A program made the position numbers and the translations under genes. The notes beneath the pieces are model-generated. The model was not told the DNA's origin. It searched no databases and worked only from the letters and a program-made list of their open reading frames with translations. A DNA stretch of 64,000 nt from Myroides pelagicus (GTDB lineage: Bacteria > Bacteroidota > Bacteroidia > Flavobacteriales > Flavobacteriaceae). The stretch's first letter is position 1. Every line of letters begins with the position of its first letter. Positions 53,651 to 63,058 of the stretch are shown here, one piece after another. The stretch is taken from the NCBI RefSeq assembly GCF_009711055.1, contig NZ_WMJY01000002.1:1-64000 (forward strand). The letters run 5' to 3'.

Positions 53651-53784
53651 ATTCTTGCAATTTTAGTTTGTTCCTGAAAGGGAAGTGTAGGGAATATGAT
53701 AAGGAGGTGGTCGGGAGATTTTGACTAAAAATATCCCGACCACCTCCTTATCATATCCCGATCATAAAAAAAACGTGCAAGAAT
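53651..53784. repeat. Nested inverted repeat with a 23-bp perfect inner stem
   Basis: The inner arms 53694-53716 and 53734-53756 are perfectly complementary (23 bp, 17-base loop), extended by GGG/CCC after one bulged A. The outer arms ATTCTTGCA (53651-53659) and TGCAAGAAT (53776-53784) are also complementary. The left inner arm contains TAAGGAGGTG and the right CACCTCCTTA, the Shine-Dalgarno sequence and its complement. It may be a MITE, a relic of the IS end, or a structured transcript. Confidence 0.75.
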
Positions 53785-53887
53785 CAAAAAAAAAATTCTC
53801 AATTTATACAGAAAGGTAAGAGGGGGCTTCATGCAAAAATTTCTTCATAGTTTAGAAAAATTATCTATGAACTTATAAGATAATTTC

Positions 53888-53895
53888 TAACTTTA
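53888..53895 (+). promoter_or_regulatory. Putative -7-like element (TAACTTTA)
   Basis: One mismatch to TAnnTTTG, 46 bases before the L,D-transpeptidase start. Tentative. Confidence 0.3.
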
Positions 53896-53940
53896 CGTTT
53901 ATTAGGTAAGTAGATGTGTTAAACAATTTAATCAAGTGAA

Positions 53941-54687
53941 ATGAAACTAAAGTATGTCGGGCTAATTGCAGCTGTTTTTTCTTCTATATGGACTGTAAAT
54001 GCAAATTATCATAGTGACACGTATATTACAAATGAAGAGCGTTGGAAAAATGTGATGGAAATTAATAGAGAAACAAAGAGTGATGACAGTTTTGAAGAAG
54101 TTGTAACTTCTACTTATAACTCACTTGAATTAAATTCGTATGAGGCTCCTTCTTTAAAAGTTTTTACATCTGCGTTAAGAGGATATTACAAAATGGTTGA
54201 AGAGGGTAATATTCAGAATGCAAAGCTTACAATTGTTGACTTTAGTTTGTCTTCGTCTAAGCAACGTTTATGGGTTATAGACATGAACAACAATGAAGTA
54301 GTGCTTCAATCTTATGTAGCACACGGAAGGAAGACAGGTGACGAGTTTGCTACAACATTTTCAAACAGAGTTAATTCTCATATGAGTAGTCTTGGATTTT
54401 ATATTACAGGTGAAACATATATGGGACGTAATGGTTTTTCGATGCGTTTAGATGGTGTAGAAAAAGGAATAAATGATAATGCTAGACGTAGAGCGATTGT
54501 AGTTCATGGAGCGGATTATGCTTCAGAAGAATTAGTAGAAAGACAAGGGAAGTTAGGACGCAGCTATGGCTGTCCAGCTGTACCAATGGAAGTAAACAGA
54601 ACATTGATTGAGTTGATTAAGGATCATTCATGTTTGTTTATCTACTTCCCTAGTAATGATTATATATCGAGATCGTCAATTGTATAG
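53941..54687 (+). CDS. Murein L,D-transpeptidase catalytic-domain family protein
   Basis: A 248-residue exported protein with a signal peptide (about 1-21, VNAN end). It matches the YkuD_2-type L,D-transpeptidase catalytic family. His189 (AIVVHGADYA) and Cys211 (GRSYGCPAVP) form the active site, in the usual His then (S)xGC order. Such proteins cross-link peptidoglycan stems or attach proteins to it. It is followed by a perfect 23-bp hairpin and converges with a second, unrelated type of L,D-transpeptidase. Confidence 0.9.
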   Translation: MKLKYVGLIAAVFSSIWTVNANYHSDTYITNEERWKNVMEINRETKSDDSFEEVVTSTYNSLELNSYEAPSLKVFTSALRGYYKMVEEGNIQNAKLTIVDFSLSSSKQRLWVIDMNNNEVVLQSYVAHGRKTGDEFATTFSNRVNSHMSSLGFYITGETYMGRNGFSMRLDGVEKGINDNARRRAIVVHGADYASEELVERQGKLGRSYGCPAVPMEVNRTLIELIKDHSCLFIYFPSNDYISRSSIV

Positions 54688-54730
54688 TCAAATTATATTT
54701 CAAAGATTTACTTGACATAAGTTATATTTG

Positions 54731-54780
54731 CCAACAATGACAAAGCCAGAATTAATCAATTCTGGCTTTGTCATTGTTGG
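54731..54780. terminator. Long perfect hairpin between the two L,D-transpeptidase genes
   Basis: Perfectly complementary 23-base arms (54731-54753, 54758-54780) enclose a 4-base loop (AATC). The inner part (AAAGCCAGAATT and its complement) looks like an ordinary bidirectional terminator, but the stem extends by another 11 bp and lacks flanking T runs. Confidence 0.8.
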
Positions 54781-54795
54781 AGTAGTTTTAAACTC

Positions 54796-56388
54796 TTATT
54801 TTAATCGTTTATACAGATCGTTATCAAAGTTGTAAACGTCTTTAAATTCAGTTATTTTTCCGTGTTTATCGACTTGTATTGTCCAATATAGTTGGTGAAT
54901 ATAGATTGGTGTTTTTGAAACACCGTAGTTAGTCGTTTCATGAGAATCAAGTACCTCTTTTATTTTTTCTTCTGAGATATCTTTATTTTGTACTTGGAAG
55001 ATGTATTCAGCTAGTGAAAAAGGATCTTGGACACGTACACATCCTGAACTCATATTTCTATTGGTTCTATTAAAATAACCACGGTTTGGGGTGTCGTGTA
55101 AATAAACTGAGTGATTGTTGTTAAACATAAACTTTATTCGGCCTAATGTATTTCCTGGCCCTCCTTTTTGTACATAGCGATAAGATCCATATTTTTCAGC
55201 GTTCCAGTTTTCTGGAGAAATCTCTTTTCCTGTTGCTCTTTCATAAATAGTAAAATTACGCTTATTAAAGTAAGTGGAATCTTTAATAGCCTTTGGAGTA
55301 ACATCATTCTTAAGAATAGTAGGTGGTACAGTCCATGTTGGATTAATAGAAATGACCGTTAGCTTAGAGGTTAATATTGGAGTCATTCTTTTCGTTGTAC
55401 CTACAATTACTTTATGCGAACGAATAGTATCCTGCTTAGCTACTGTAACTAAAGAAAAATCAGGTATATTAATCAGTATATAGTTCTCACCTAAATCGTG
55501 TGGAAACCATCTCCATCTTTCTAAGTTGAGAATTAGTTTTTCTTTAATTCTAGATTCTTCATTTACAACAGCTTTGACTAGATCAGCAGAAGGCAATCCT
55601 GTTACAGTTAGTTTCTTATCTGATTGGAATTTCTCAATAGATGACTTTAAAGGTTCGTTGTATATATCATCTATTGCAATAGAATCACTTAATCTTGAAA
55701 TAAAATTCAAGTGTTTTTTTAGGGTTTTAATTCCTTCAATAGTATCGTTGAGTACAAGGTCTTGAGTAATGGCTTGTAGAGTATCTTCTTGTATTTTATA
55801 TAGATCTTCCAGCTTATGCTTTAGAGATCCATATACTTGATGAGTTGGTCTTAGACTATCAAAGGCTTGTGTAATTGTTTTGTTTTTTAGCGCACTTAAT
55901 AAATATGCACTTGCATCTATTTCTTTAGGCTTTAGGTCCCATTCTTTTGAAATCTTTCTTGGGTTAACGACTCCATTGTAGTAGTTGTTTACGTTTTTCA
56001 AAAAGCTTGTATTAAATAGTATATCGGCTTGTGCTTTCTGCAATGGGTTTAGTTCCTCATACATTTTGTGATAGTAAGTCAAACTGTCTATGTGTAGACC
56101 TTTTTTTTGCAGAATACCCTCTTTGTAGTTGTTTTCAATTACATTAATGTATTGTTGTCTATTGGTATTGTCATACCACAGTGTTTCAGGTTTATCTGCA
56201 CTGTATAAGGCGATGATTTCTTTTTTTTGTTTAACCAATAAAAGGCTATCAACTTTGACAGGTACTTGTTTGATAACGATATCTTTGACATCATTTAAAA
56301 GCTGTTCGTCTAAGCCTTGCTTTTGTCCTTGGTCTTTACAAGAAAATAAAATTGAGCTTAAGAAAAGGATATAGTATAATTTTTTCAT
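54796..56388 (-). CDS. L,D-transpeptidase of the YcbB/LdtD type, lipoprotein
   Basis: A 530-residue envelope enzyme. The lipobox LFSC gives Cys17. An N-terminal scaffold (about 50-240) precedes a peptidoglycan-binding-like segment (about 240-275, IEKFQSDKKLTVTGLPS) and a YkuD catalytic domain (about 300-480). His431 (LHDTPNRG) and Cys450 (MSSGCVRVQD) are the catalytic residues, with the SxGC variant of SHGC. The domain order equals that of E. coli LdtD (YcbB), which makes 3-3 cross-links. It may give beta-lactam tolerance, as known for that enzyme. Confidence 0.92.
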   Translation of the reverse strand: MKKLYYILFLSSILFSCKDQGQKQGLDEQLLNDVKDIVIKQVPVKVDSLLLVKQKKEIIALYSADKPETLWYDNTNRQQYINVIENNYKEGILQKKGLHIDSLTYYHKMYEELNPLQKAQADILFNTSFLKNVNNYYNGVVNPRKISKEWDLKPKEIDASAYLLSALKNKTITQAFDSLRPTHQVYGSLKHKLEDLYKIQEDTLQAITQDLVLNDTIEGIKTLKKHLNFISRLSDSIAIDDIYNEPLKSSIEKFQSDKKLTVTGLPSADLVKAVVNEESRIKEKLILNLERWRWFPHDLGENYILINIPDFSLVTVAKQDTIRSHKVIVGTTKRMTPILTSKLTVISINPTWTVPPTILKNDVTPKAIKDSTYFNKRNFTIYERATGKEISPENWNAEKYGSYRYVQKGGPGNTLGRIKFMFNNNHSVYLHDTPNRGYFNRTNRNMSSGCVRVQDPFSLAEYIFQVQNKDISEEKIKEVLDSHETTNYGVSKTPIYIHQLYWTIQVDKHGKITEFKDVYNFDNDLYKRLK

Positions 56389-56582
56389 TTTAAGAAAATA
56401 AGGGCGAAATTAAGAATATTTTTTGTTTTTCTTATACCCCTAGTATCTTTAATATCACAATATGTGCATCTTTATTGTTTGTACAAGCATTACAATTCAT
56501 GGATAGCTATGAGAGTTTTAGCACAAATACTGGACTAGTATAAATTAGTAAACCGGACTACCTGAAGCGTTTTTAAGAGCAT

Positions 56583-56590
56583 TACATTTG
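56583..56590 (+). promoter_or_regulatory. Putative -7 element (TACATTTG) of the second TonB receptor
   Basis: A perfect TAnnTTTG, 31 bases before the start codon. Confidence 0.45.
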
Positions 56591-56620
56591 CCATGAATAA
56601 CTATTTGAATTAATTGTACA

Positions 56621-58510
56621 ATGAGAACACTTTTTTTGACGAGCATGTTATCTCTAACTTCTTTGGCGGTATTTGCACAAGAAAATGGAGAGAAAACAAA
56701 AGGGATAAAGGAAACTGAGACAACGAATATAGAAGAGATTGTAATCTATAATCAGCGTTTACAATTGCCGAGCACTTTAAAAAATAGAAATATTACCATC
56801 ATTGACCAACAAGTAATAAAGCAATTGCCAGTGTCCTCTGTAAATGAGCTACTGAGTTATAGTGCAGGGGTAGATATTCGCCAACGTGGACCATTTGGTA
56901 CTCAAGCGGATTTGAGTATTGATGGAGGAAGTTTCGAACAGAATATACTATTGTTGAATGGACAGAAGATCTCTGATCCTCAGACAGGACATAATAGTTT
57001 AAATATTCCTATTCCACTTGAGGCAATAGAACGCATTGAGATTGTTCGCGGACCTTCAGCTCGTTTATATGGAGTGAATAGCTTGACAGGGGTTGTAAAT
57101 ATAGTTACGAAGAATCCTAAAAAAGATGGAGTATTTGCTCATTTGTACGGAGGTACTAACTTCAAAAAAGATAAAGAAAATGACCATGGAGAAGTTTATA
57201 ACGGTCGAGGTATTCAAGTAGGAGGTACTTTAGTTGGCAAAAAGAGTAATCACATGTTGTTTGGTAGTCACGACTCTAGTAACGGATATCGATACAATAC
57301 AGCATTTCACAATAATAAAGCCTTTTATCAGGGTAATTTTATTCCAAATGAGAATAACAGTATAATGGTTTTAGGAGGATATGCTAGGAGTTCGTTTGGA
57401 GCAAATGGTTTTTATGCAGCTCCAGGGGATAAGGAGTCTAAAGAAGTTGTATCGACAACGATGTTTAATATTAGTTCCAGACATTATTTAAATGATCGTT
57501 TTACACTATTGCCTAGTGTTGCTTATCGCTATAATTTCGACGATTACCGTTATTTTAGGCATAACCTTGACAGAGCGAGAAGTAGACACTATTCGCATGC
57601 GATAACTTCAAATCTAAGAGGAGAGTATTTGACAGACTTTGCTAAATTATCATTTGGAGGAGAAATGCGCTATGAAGAGATTAACTCTACCAATATTGGA
57701 GATCACAGTAAAGTTAACTATGGTTTGTATGCAGAGATGCAAAAAGAGTTTTTTAATCGGTTAAATGTTAATGTAGGAGCATACATCAATTACAATACAC
57801 AATATGGATGGGAATTCTTTCCTGGTATTGATGCAAGCTATATTGTTAACGATCATTGGAAAGTATTGTTTAACGCAGGTACAGCGAGTAGATTACCAAG
57901 CTTTACCGATTTGTATTTAGATCAAAGACCTGGAAATATTGGTAATCCTGCCTTAGAACCAGAACGCGCCTATCAAATAGAGATAGGAGGTAAATATCAA
58001 AAGAATCGCTTCACAGCAGAAGCATTTGCTTTTTATAGAGATATAGATGATTTTATTGATTGGATTCGCGTTGATACTTCTAATCCTTATCAACCGTATA
58101 ATGCGATGAAAAATAAGACAAAGGGGGTAAATACTAAAGTAAACTATCAACTGGGTAGTAATGCTTCTTTATGGAACTTGGGACTTTCTTATACATACTT
58201 GGATCCAAAAATTGAAAATAGTGACCCTACGAAATTGTCAAAATATGCAATTGAAAGTCTTAGAAACCAGTTAGTAGCTACGGTAAACTACTCGCATAAG
58301 AATTTTAATGCAACGTTAGCAAATCGCTATAGCGAGCGTATAAGCTATAAGAGTTATTGGGTAACAGATGTACGTTTGAATTATACATTAGACAAATATA
58401 ATATGTATATCGATGCTCAAAACATATTTGATACCACGTTTATTGAGGCAGGAGCTGTTCCAATGCCTGGTAGATGGTTTTCAGTTGGTGTTCGTTATAA
58501 CGGACTATAA
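56621..58510 (+). CDS. TonB-dependent receptor, BtuB-like architecture
   Basis: A 629-residue outer-membrane receptor with a signal peptide (1-20, VFAQ end). It lacks the CarboxypepD_reg domain of the receptor at 175. A TonB-box-like acidic stretch is followed by a plug (about 45-150: VNELLSYSAGVDIRQRGPFG, ERIEIVRGPSARLYGVNSL) and a beta-barrel. The C-terminal strand ends in FSVGVRYNGL. The shape resembles vitamin B12/siderophore receptors. No cobalamin transport gene lies nearby, so the ligand is unknown. Confidence 0.92.
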   Translation: MRTLFLTSMLSLTSLAVFAQENGEKTKGIKETETTNIEEIVIYNQRLQLPSTLKNRNITIIDQQVIKQLPVSSVNELLSYSAGVDIRQRGPFGTQADLSIDGGSFEQNILLLNGQKISDPQTGHNSLNIPIPLEAIERIEIVRGPSARLYGVNSLTGVVNIVTKNPKKDGVFAHLYGGTNFKKDKENDHGEVYNGRGIQVGGTLVGKKSNHMLFGSHDSSNGYRYNTAFHNNKAFYQGNFIPNENNSIMVLGGYARSSFGANGFYAAPGDKESKEVVSTTMFNISSRHYLNDRFTLLPSVAYRYNFDDYRYFRHNLDRARSRHYSHAITSNLRGEYLTDFAKLSFGGEMRYEEINSTNIGDHSKVNYGLYAEMQKEFFNRLNVNVGAYINYNTQYGWEFFPGIDASYIVNDHWKVLFNAGTASRLPSFTDLYLDQRPGNIGNPALEPERAYQIEIGGKYQKNRFTAEAFAFYRDIDDFIDWIRVDTSNPYQPYNAMKNKTKGVNTKVNYQLGSNASLWNLGLSYTYLDPKIENSDPTKLSKYAIESLRNQLVATVNYSHKNFNATLANRYSERISYKSYWVTDVRLNYTLDKYNMYIDAQNIFDTTFIEAGAVPMPGRWFSVGVRYNGL

Positions 58511-58606
58511 TAAATTGTAATGAAAAAGAAGATTATCCTTCGAGTTGTTGATGTATTTTCTTTTCAACGAGAAATGAACAGTTAGTAAATAAAGCGAGAA
58601 GTGAAG

Positions 58607-58635
58607 AATAAGGGAGCCTATAGAGCTCCCTTATT
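58607..58635. terminator. Bidirectional terminator after the second TonB receptor
   Basis: An 11-bp stem (AATAAGGGAGC / GCTCCCTTATT) with a 7-base loop, just before the convergent WG-repeat gene's stop. Confidence 0.85.
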
Positions 58636-58640
58636 GTTTT

Positions 58641-59291
58641 TTATAAATCGGCAATTTTAATACCTTTTTTGTTAATGATGAAAGATTGTAATTTAACTTC
58701 TACTTGGGCTTGGCCGTCTTCAAAGTTACTAGCATATTCATATTGAAACGGGATAACTACATTCCCTTTTTTGTCAAGGTAACCAAAAAGATTGTCTTTT
58801 GATGCTAATACTAATCCATCAGAGAAACTACCTACATATTCTAGGGTTGGCTCAATAGCTATTACTCCAGTGGTATCAAAGAAGCCCCATAATCCGTTTT
58901 CGTAAAAAGCGATTAACCCTTCACTACTTGTATGTAATTCTTCGTACTGGAAGGGAATAATAATCGTCCCTTTATTATTAATAGCTCCTTGTAAGTCATC
59001 AAAAGTGACTATTGAGATATTGTCAACAAAAGACTCTATCTCCGTAAACAAGGGCTCAATAAATAAATCACCTGTTTTCTTTTTAATACCAAACAAAGCT
59101 AAATCCATGTCCTGGAACCAGTAAAGGCCATTAGTGAATTTGAAGTCAGGGTCGTTTTTGATATCTATGACTATAGTATCACTATCAGCTCTTTTATCCA
59201 TCAGCAAGCGATGATGATTAGTAAGGGGAGCTCCCCAGCTAGTGACAAAAAATGAGCTGAAAAGAAAAATAAAGTTTCCTATTTTTTTCAT
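58641..59291 (-). CDS. Exported WG-repeat protein
   Basis: A 216-residue protein with a signal peptide (about 1-20). It carries about four WG-type repeats of about 35 residues (ENGLWGFFDTTGVIAIEPTL, then NLFGYLDKKGNVVIPFQYEY, and two partial ones). These repeats form beta structures of unknown function. It precedes no partner; the SDR gene upstream is 33 bases away on the same strand, so they may be co-transcribed. Confidence 0.85.
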   Translation of the reverse strand: MKKIGNFIFLFSSFFVTSWGAPLTNHHRLLMDKRADSDTIVIDIKNDPDFKFTNGLYWFQDMDLALFGIKKKTGDLFIEPLFTEIESFVDNISIVTFDDLQGAINNKGTIIIPFQYEELHTSSEGLIAFYENGLWGFFDTTGVIAIEPTLEYVGSFSDGLVLASKDNLFGYLDKKGNVVIPFQYEYASNFEDGQAQVEVKLQSFIINKKGIKIADL

Positions 59292-59324
59292 ATTTGACTG
59301 AAATACAAAATTGTAAGTGCCTGC

Positions 59325-60071
59325 TTAGTTTTTGTTGATTACTGTTGAGCTTGCCTGTGCTTTAGGAAAGATAGTAATATCTGCTAACTGAACATAGTCA
59401 GGAGCATTTACTACATAAGCAATGGTATTAGCAATGTCAGAGGCTTGTAATGGAGTGTATCCTCTGTAAACATTATCTGCCTTACTTTTATCCCCTTTAA
59501 AACGGACAATAGAGAATTCTGTCTCTACTGCACCTGGAGCAATATTCGTTACTTTAATTCCTGTATTTACTAGATCTAAACGCAAACCTTTTGAAATAGT
59601 TTCAACTGCTGATTTAGAAGCACAATAGACAGTACCATTCTGGTAAGTTTCTTTTCCAGCAATCGAAGATAGGTTTACAATATGTCCACTGTGTTGTGGT
59701 AACATCATAGGTAAAACGGCTTTAGTTACATAAATTAGCCCTTTAACATTGATGTCTATCATCGCTTCTAGATCCGTTAGATTAGCTTCTTGAAAAGGAG
59801 CTAGTCCATGGGCATTACCTGCATTATTAATCAACACATCAACTTGTTTCCAAGTGGATGGTAATGACTCAATTGCATCAAATGTCTGTTGTTTGTCGCT
59901 TACGTCAAAAGTTAGGATATGTACTTCTGTTTTAGCTTGTAATTCTTTTTTAAGCTCTTCGAGTTTGTCTAATCTTCTTCCACATAGAATAAGACGATAG
60001 TTGTTTGCTAGGGCGATAGCTGTAGCTCTTCCGATGCCTGATGAAGCACCTGTTATTAAGGCAGTTTTCAT
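59325..60071 (-). CDS. Short-chain dehydrogenase/reductase (YdfG-like)
   Basis: A 248-residue NAD(P)-dependent oxidoreductase. TGASSGIGRA (about 8-17) binds the cofactor, and CGRRLDKLEEL suggests NADP preference through the two Arg. NNAG is at 82-85; Ser135, Tyr149 and Lys153 (YxxxK) are the catalytic set. It is closest to the serine/3-hydroxy acid dehydrogenase YdfG group, but the substrate is not proven. It lies 27 bases downstream of the AsmA-like gene on the same strand. Confidence 0.93.
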   Translation of the reverse strand: MKTALITGASSGIGRATAIALANNYRLILCGRRLDKLEELKKELQAKTEVHILTFDVSDKQQTFDAIESLPSTWKQVDVLINNAGNAHGLAPFQEANLTDLEAMIDINVKGLIYVTKAVLPMMLPQHSGHIVNLSSIAGKETYQNGTVYCASKSAVETISKGLRLDLVNTGIKVTNIAPGAVETEFSIVRFKGDKSKADNVYRGYTPLQASDIANTIAYVVNAPDYVQLADITIFPKAQASSTVINKN

Positions 60072-60098
60072 TTGATAGTTATGTTGCTTTTATTATAG

Positions 60099-62369
60099 TT
60101 ACAAAATTGTTTGGCGTAGTCCTTGCAGAATGCACAACCAAAGGTAATTAAAGAATGACTTTTCTTCAACTTTTTGGACTTCTTTAATTGCTACATTCTT
60201 CACCTCTCCTTTTGAATTATTATGAATAATGAGGTTACCTATAGCAGAGAGGGTTCGACGTTTTACTTTTCCGTTTTTTCGATAGAGTGAGACTCTCAAG
60301 TCATGGTATTTTATCCCAAAATTACCCGTTGCACTTTGTGCATTTCCTTTAAAGTCAAAAGTAACGACATCAATGCTACCTTCTGTAGAGGCTTTGATAT
60401 ACGGTTGTAGAAATGGTTGCATTGCACCAGCAGGGAAGTCTTTAATATTTCCTTTGATTCGAAAATTATCCGCTTTATTCATTACGTTGAATGACCAATC
60501 TACGTGAAGTGGGGCAGCATTCATAAATTGAGCATCTACAGCGATTGTTGTACTAGGTACTTGTTTTTTATTGTATCCGCTGACTAAGTGATTTATAGTA
60601 GCATTAAATTGCCCAAAGGTTAGTTTTCCTGGGGCAATAGCTTTTGGACTAGTTTCCTCATAGGTCAGTAGAGAGTTTTTAATAAGTGTTTGATCAATGG
60701 AGATCCCTAACTTTAAGTCTCTTAATTTTTTACTGAACAGAGGCTTGTTACTCATATTGTGTGGAGGAGTTTTATCTCTAAGGATATTAGCATTTACTTG
60801 ATTAGCTATTAACTTTTTGGCGTAGAAAAGCGGTTTACCTCTGTCCCAGTTTAGTTCATAGTCTGTTATTTTTACACTTTTGGCCTTTATCCAAAAGATA
60901 TCATCTGCATACTTAAATGTTTTGACCATGCCTTGTCTAGATAAGGTCGGCAGGTAAGAAAATTCTGTAAGACTTAGTTGTTGATTATCCTTTATAAGAC
61001 TTTCAATCTTCAATTCATAGTGCTTATTTGTTCGATAGGTTATTCTATTTGCTTTTAAATAGGTAGAAGTAAATGTAAAAGGAATTTGTTTGCGTACACT
61101 TAGTCCATTGATGGTGAGATTACGAAACGTTGTGTTGATATCTTCTACTTCTAGTATCTCTTTTTTGTTATTGCGTAGAGATAGACGAGTATTTGTAGTA
61201 TTGATTGAGTCAATTGTTATATCTGGTAAGTCTAGCGTTTGTTTGTTACTAATTACTGCATTGGTCGTTTTCTTTTTGTTATTAGCCTGCAATTGTATCC
61301 ATCCACCTTGTGTTTTCAGGGATTGGATGTGAATAGTATCTGTGGATGTCTTTCTAAATTCTTTTAGAGATACGTTTAGGTTATTTAATGCCCAAATGTT
61401 ATCTTTCTTAGCTTCAATACTATCAATAGCAACGTGATGAATTGCTATTTCTATAGGATTGTTTTTTGGCTTCGTGTTCTTTTTAATTATACTATTTGTC
61501 TTTGGCTGTTCCTTTGTTGATGAAGGTATCGTAAGCTTTACAGTAGTAGCTTTGACTTCATCGATTGCAAGTTTAATTTGGTCTTCGAGTGCCAACTGTA
61601 TTCCAGTAAGGTGTAAATCGGGAATCCATAGCATTGGTTCGCGGCCATTTATTGTTATGCTGTCATTTGCATAAACCTTGAAGTGCTGAATGTCTAACTG
61701 ATGTTTAGTTAGCTTTGTTTCTTGTGTTGTCAGGTATCGCTTTTCATCGATGAGATGATACATTGTATCCCATTGTATATTTAATTTTTCATAAGTAAAG
61801 GGGAGACCTTGATGATCATCAGTCGTGTCAAATTTTACTTCTTGAATTGCAATATTTACATTGTCTAATGAGGTGTTTGTCTGTTGAGTTTTGCGATCGA
61901 TGAATTGCAATTTACCTTGTATTATGTTTATCTGAGTTAGGTCAATTTCACTTGTTTTTTGTACAGACTTCTTACTTTGTAAACTATCCCTTTTTGCTTT
62001 CCATAGGGTAAGTGTAGGCTTATTAAGCGTGATATAATTAGCCTTTAGTCTGTGTTCCTTAAGGAGTGTCCATATTTCAACTCCTTGTATCTCAATTGAA
62101 GAGACTGTTCCGTCAAGTTTTGTTTCATTTATGATTAGGCTATCTTTCTTAGGTTTTATTGATAGTCCTTCAAGTGTTAGCTTCCTTAACGCTAGAGAAT
62201 AGTTGATTCCTGTATAAGTAAATTCGTATGGTGTATGATTTTTTTCTGCAATTATTTTTGGAAGTTCACGTCGTATAAAGCGGTCAAAAGCATATTGCCC
62301 CAATGTGTATAGCACAAGGAGGAAAAGGAATAGACCACTTATTTTGAGGAAGTTCTTTTTAAATGCCAT
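60099..62369 (-). CDS. AsmA/DUF748-like large envelope protein
   Basis: A 756-residue protein with a single N-terminal membrane anchor (about 8-27) and a long, repetitive beta-rich periplasmic body. The composition and recurring pattern of short beta strands resemble AsmA/TamB/DUF748 proteins, some of which bridge the envelope and carry phospholipids. No exact family motif is claimed. The SDR gene follows 27 bases downstream. A role in outer-membrane lipid transport is inferred from the fold only. Confidence 0.68.
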   Translation of the reverse strand: MAFKKNFLKISGLFLFLLVLYTLGQYAFDRFIRRELPKIIAEKNHTPYEFTYTGINYSLALRKLTLEGLSIKPKKDSLIINETKLDGTVSSIEIQGVEIWTLLKEHRLKANYITLNKPTLTLWKAKRDSLQSKKSVQKTSEIDLTQINIIQGKLQFIDRKTQQTNTSLDNVNIAIQEVKFDTTDDHQGLPFTYEKLNIQWDTMYHLIDEKRYLTTQETKLTKHQLDIQHFKVYANDSITINGREPMLWIPDLHLTGIQLALEDQIKLAIDEVKATTVKLTIPSSTKEQPKTNSIIKKNTKPKNNPIEIAIHHVAIDSIEAKKDNIWALNNLNVSLKEFRKTSTDTIHIQSLKTQGGWIQLQANNKKKTTNAVISNKQTLDLPDITIDSINTTNTRLSLRNNKKEILEVEDINTTFRNLTINGLSVRKQIPFTFTSTYLKANRITYRTNKHYELKIESLIKDNQQLSLTEFSYLPTLSRQGMVKTFKYADDIFWIKAKSVKITDYELNWDRGKPLFYAKKLIANQVNANILRDKTPPHNMSNKPLFSKKLRDLKLGISIDQTLIKNSLLTYEETSPKAIAPGKLTFGQFNATINHLVSGYNKKQVPSTTIAVDAQFMNAAPLHVDWSFNVMNKADNFRIKGNIKDFPAGAMQPFLQPYIKASTEGSIDVVTFDFKGNAQSATGNFGIKYHDLRVSLYRKNGKVKRRTLSAIGNLIIHNNSKGEVKNVAIKEVQKVEEKSFFNYLWLCILQGLRQTIL

Positions 62370-62424
62370 TTCTTAATTTCTGTTGAATTCGATTCTAATT
62401 TACGGAAATTAATATTGAATTTTA

Positions 62425-62997
62425 CTATTTTAGGACTAATTGATGTTTGGATAATAAACCAGCTAAGCCATCTTTTGAAAAGATTGCTTTTTTAAGTTTA
62501 GTAGATTGAGGATCAATATCGTAATTGTAACTGGTGTAGAAGTCTGCTCTTTCGGCAATAGCCTTAGTAAATACAGCTCGGTACAAGTTGCAATTGTCAA
62601 ACATAGCCATTGTTAGGTCTGTTTCCATGAAGTCTGCACTAATCAGACTACAATTAGTGAAGAGTTGTTTTTTTAGTTTAAGCCCATAGAATTGAGCAAA
62701 CTCTAAATTACAATCTGTGAAGGTAAACTCATAGATAGTTTGGTCGATCTGAGCAAAATTAACATTGGTGAAATTACACTGATTAAAGTGACAAGATCGC
62801 AAACCAACATAATTAATAGCCGCTTCTTTAAAGTTGCAGTTAATGAAATCACTATCTATAAATAACGTTGCTAGAAATGAGCATTGTGTAAAATCACAGT
62901 TGATAAATTTACAATTTTCAAATTCTTTAAAAGAGATTGCATTTAGATCAAAGGTAGTATCTGAGTAAGTTTTATCATAGATAAATTCAGGAGTCAT
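62425..62997 (-). CDS. Pentapeptide-repeat protein
   Basis: A 190-residue protein built of A(D/N)LXX-like pentapeptides from about residue 25 to 160 (CKFINCDFTQCSFLATLFID, NCNFKEAAINYVGLRSCHFN). These fold into a right-handed beta-helix that can mimic DNA. The family includes McbG and Qnr, which protect gyrase from inhibitors, but this cannot be inferred here without similarity data. It is separated from the AsmA-like gene by 55 bases on the same strand. Confidence 0.88.
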   Translation of the reverse strand: MTPEFIYDKTYSDTTFDLNAISFKEFENCKFINCDFTQCSFLATLFIDSDFINCNFKEAAINYVGLRSCHFNQCNFTNVNFAQIDQTIYEFTFTDCNLEFAQFYGLKLKKQLFTNCSLISADFMETDLTMAMFDNCNLYRAVFTKAIAERADFYTSYNYDIDPQSTKLKKAIFSKDGLAGLLSKHQLVLK

Positions 62998-63058
62998 AGG
63001 CTGTGATAAATATAGGGTGTATTAGTAATATGTTATTTGATGAGGTGGTGGTCAAAAA

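Noticed and set aside
62425..62997. Assigning the pentapeptide-repeat protein as a quinolone-resistance Qnr protein
   Set aside because: The repeat fold alone does not show gyrase protection; length is shorter than Qnr and no loop features were recognised.
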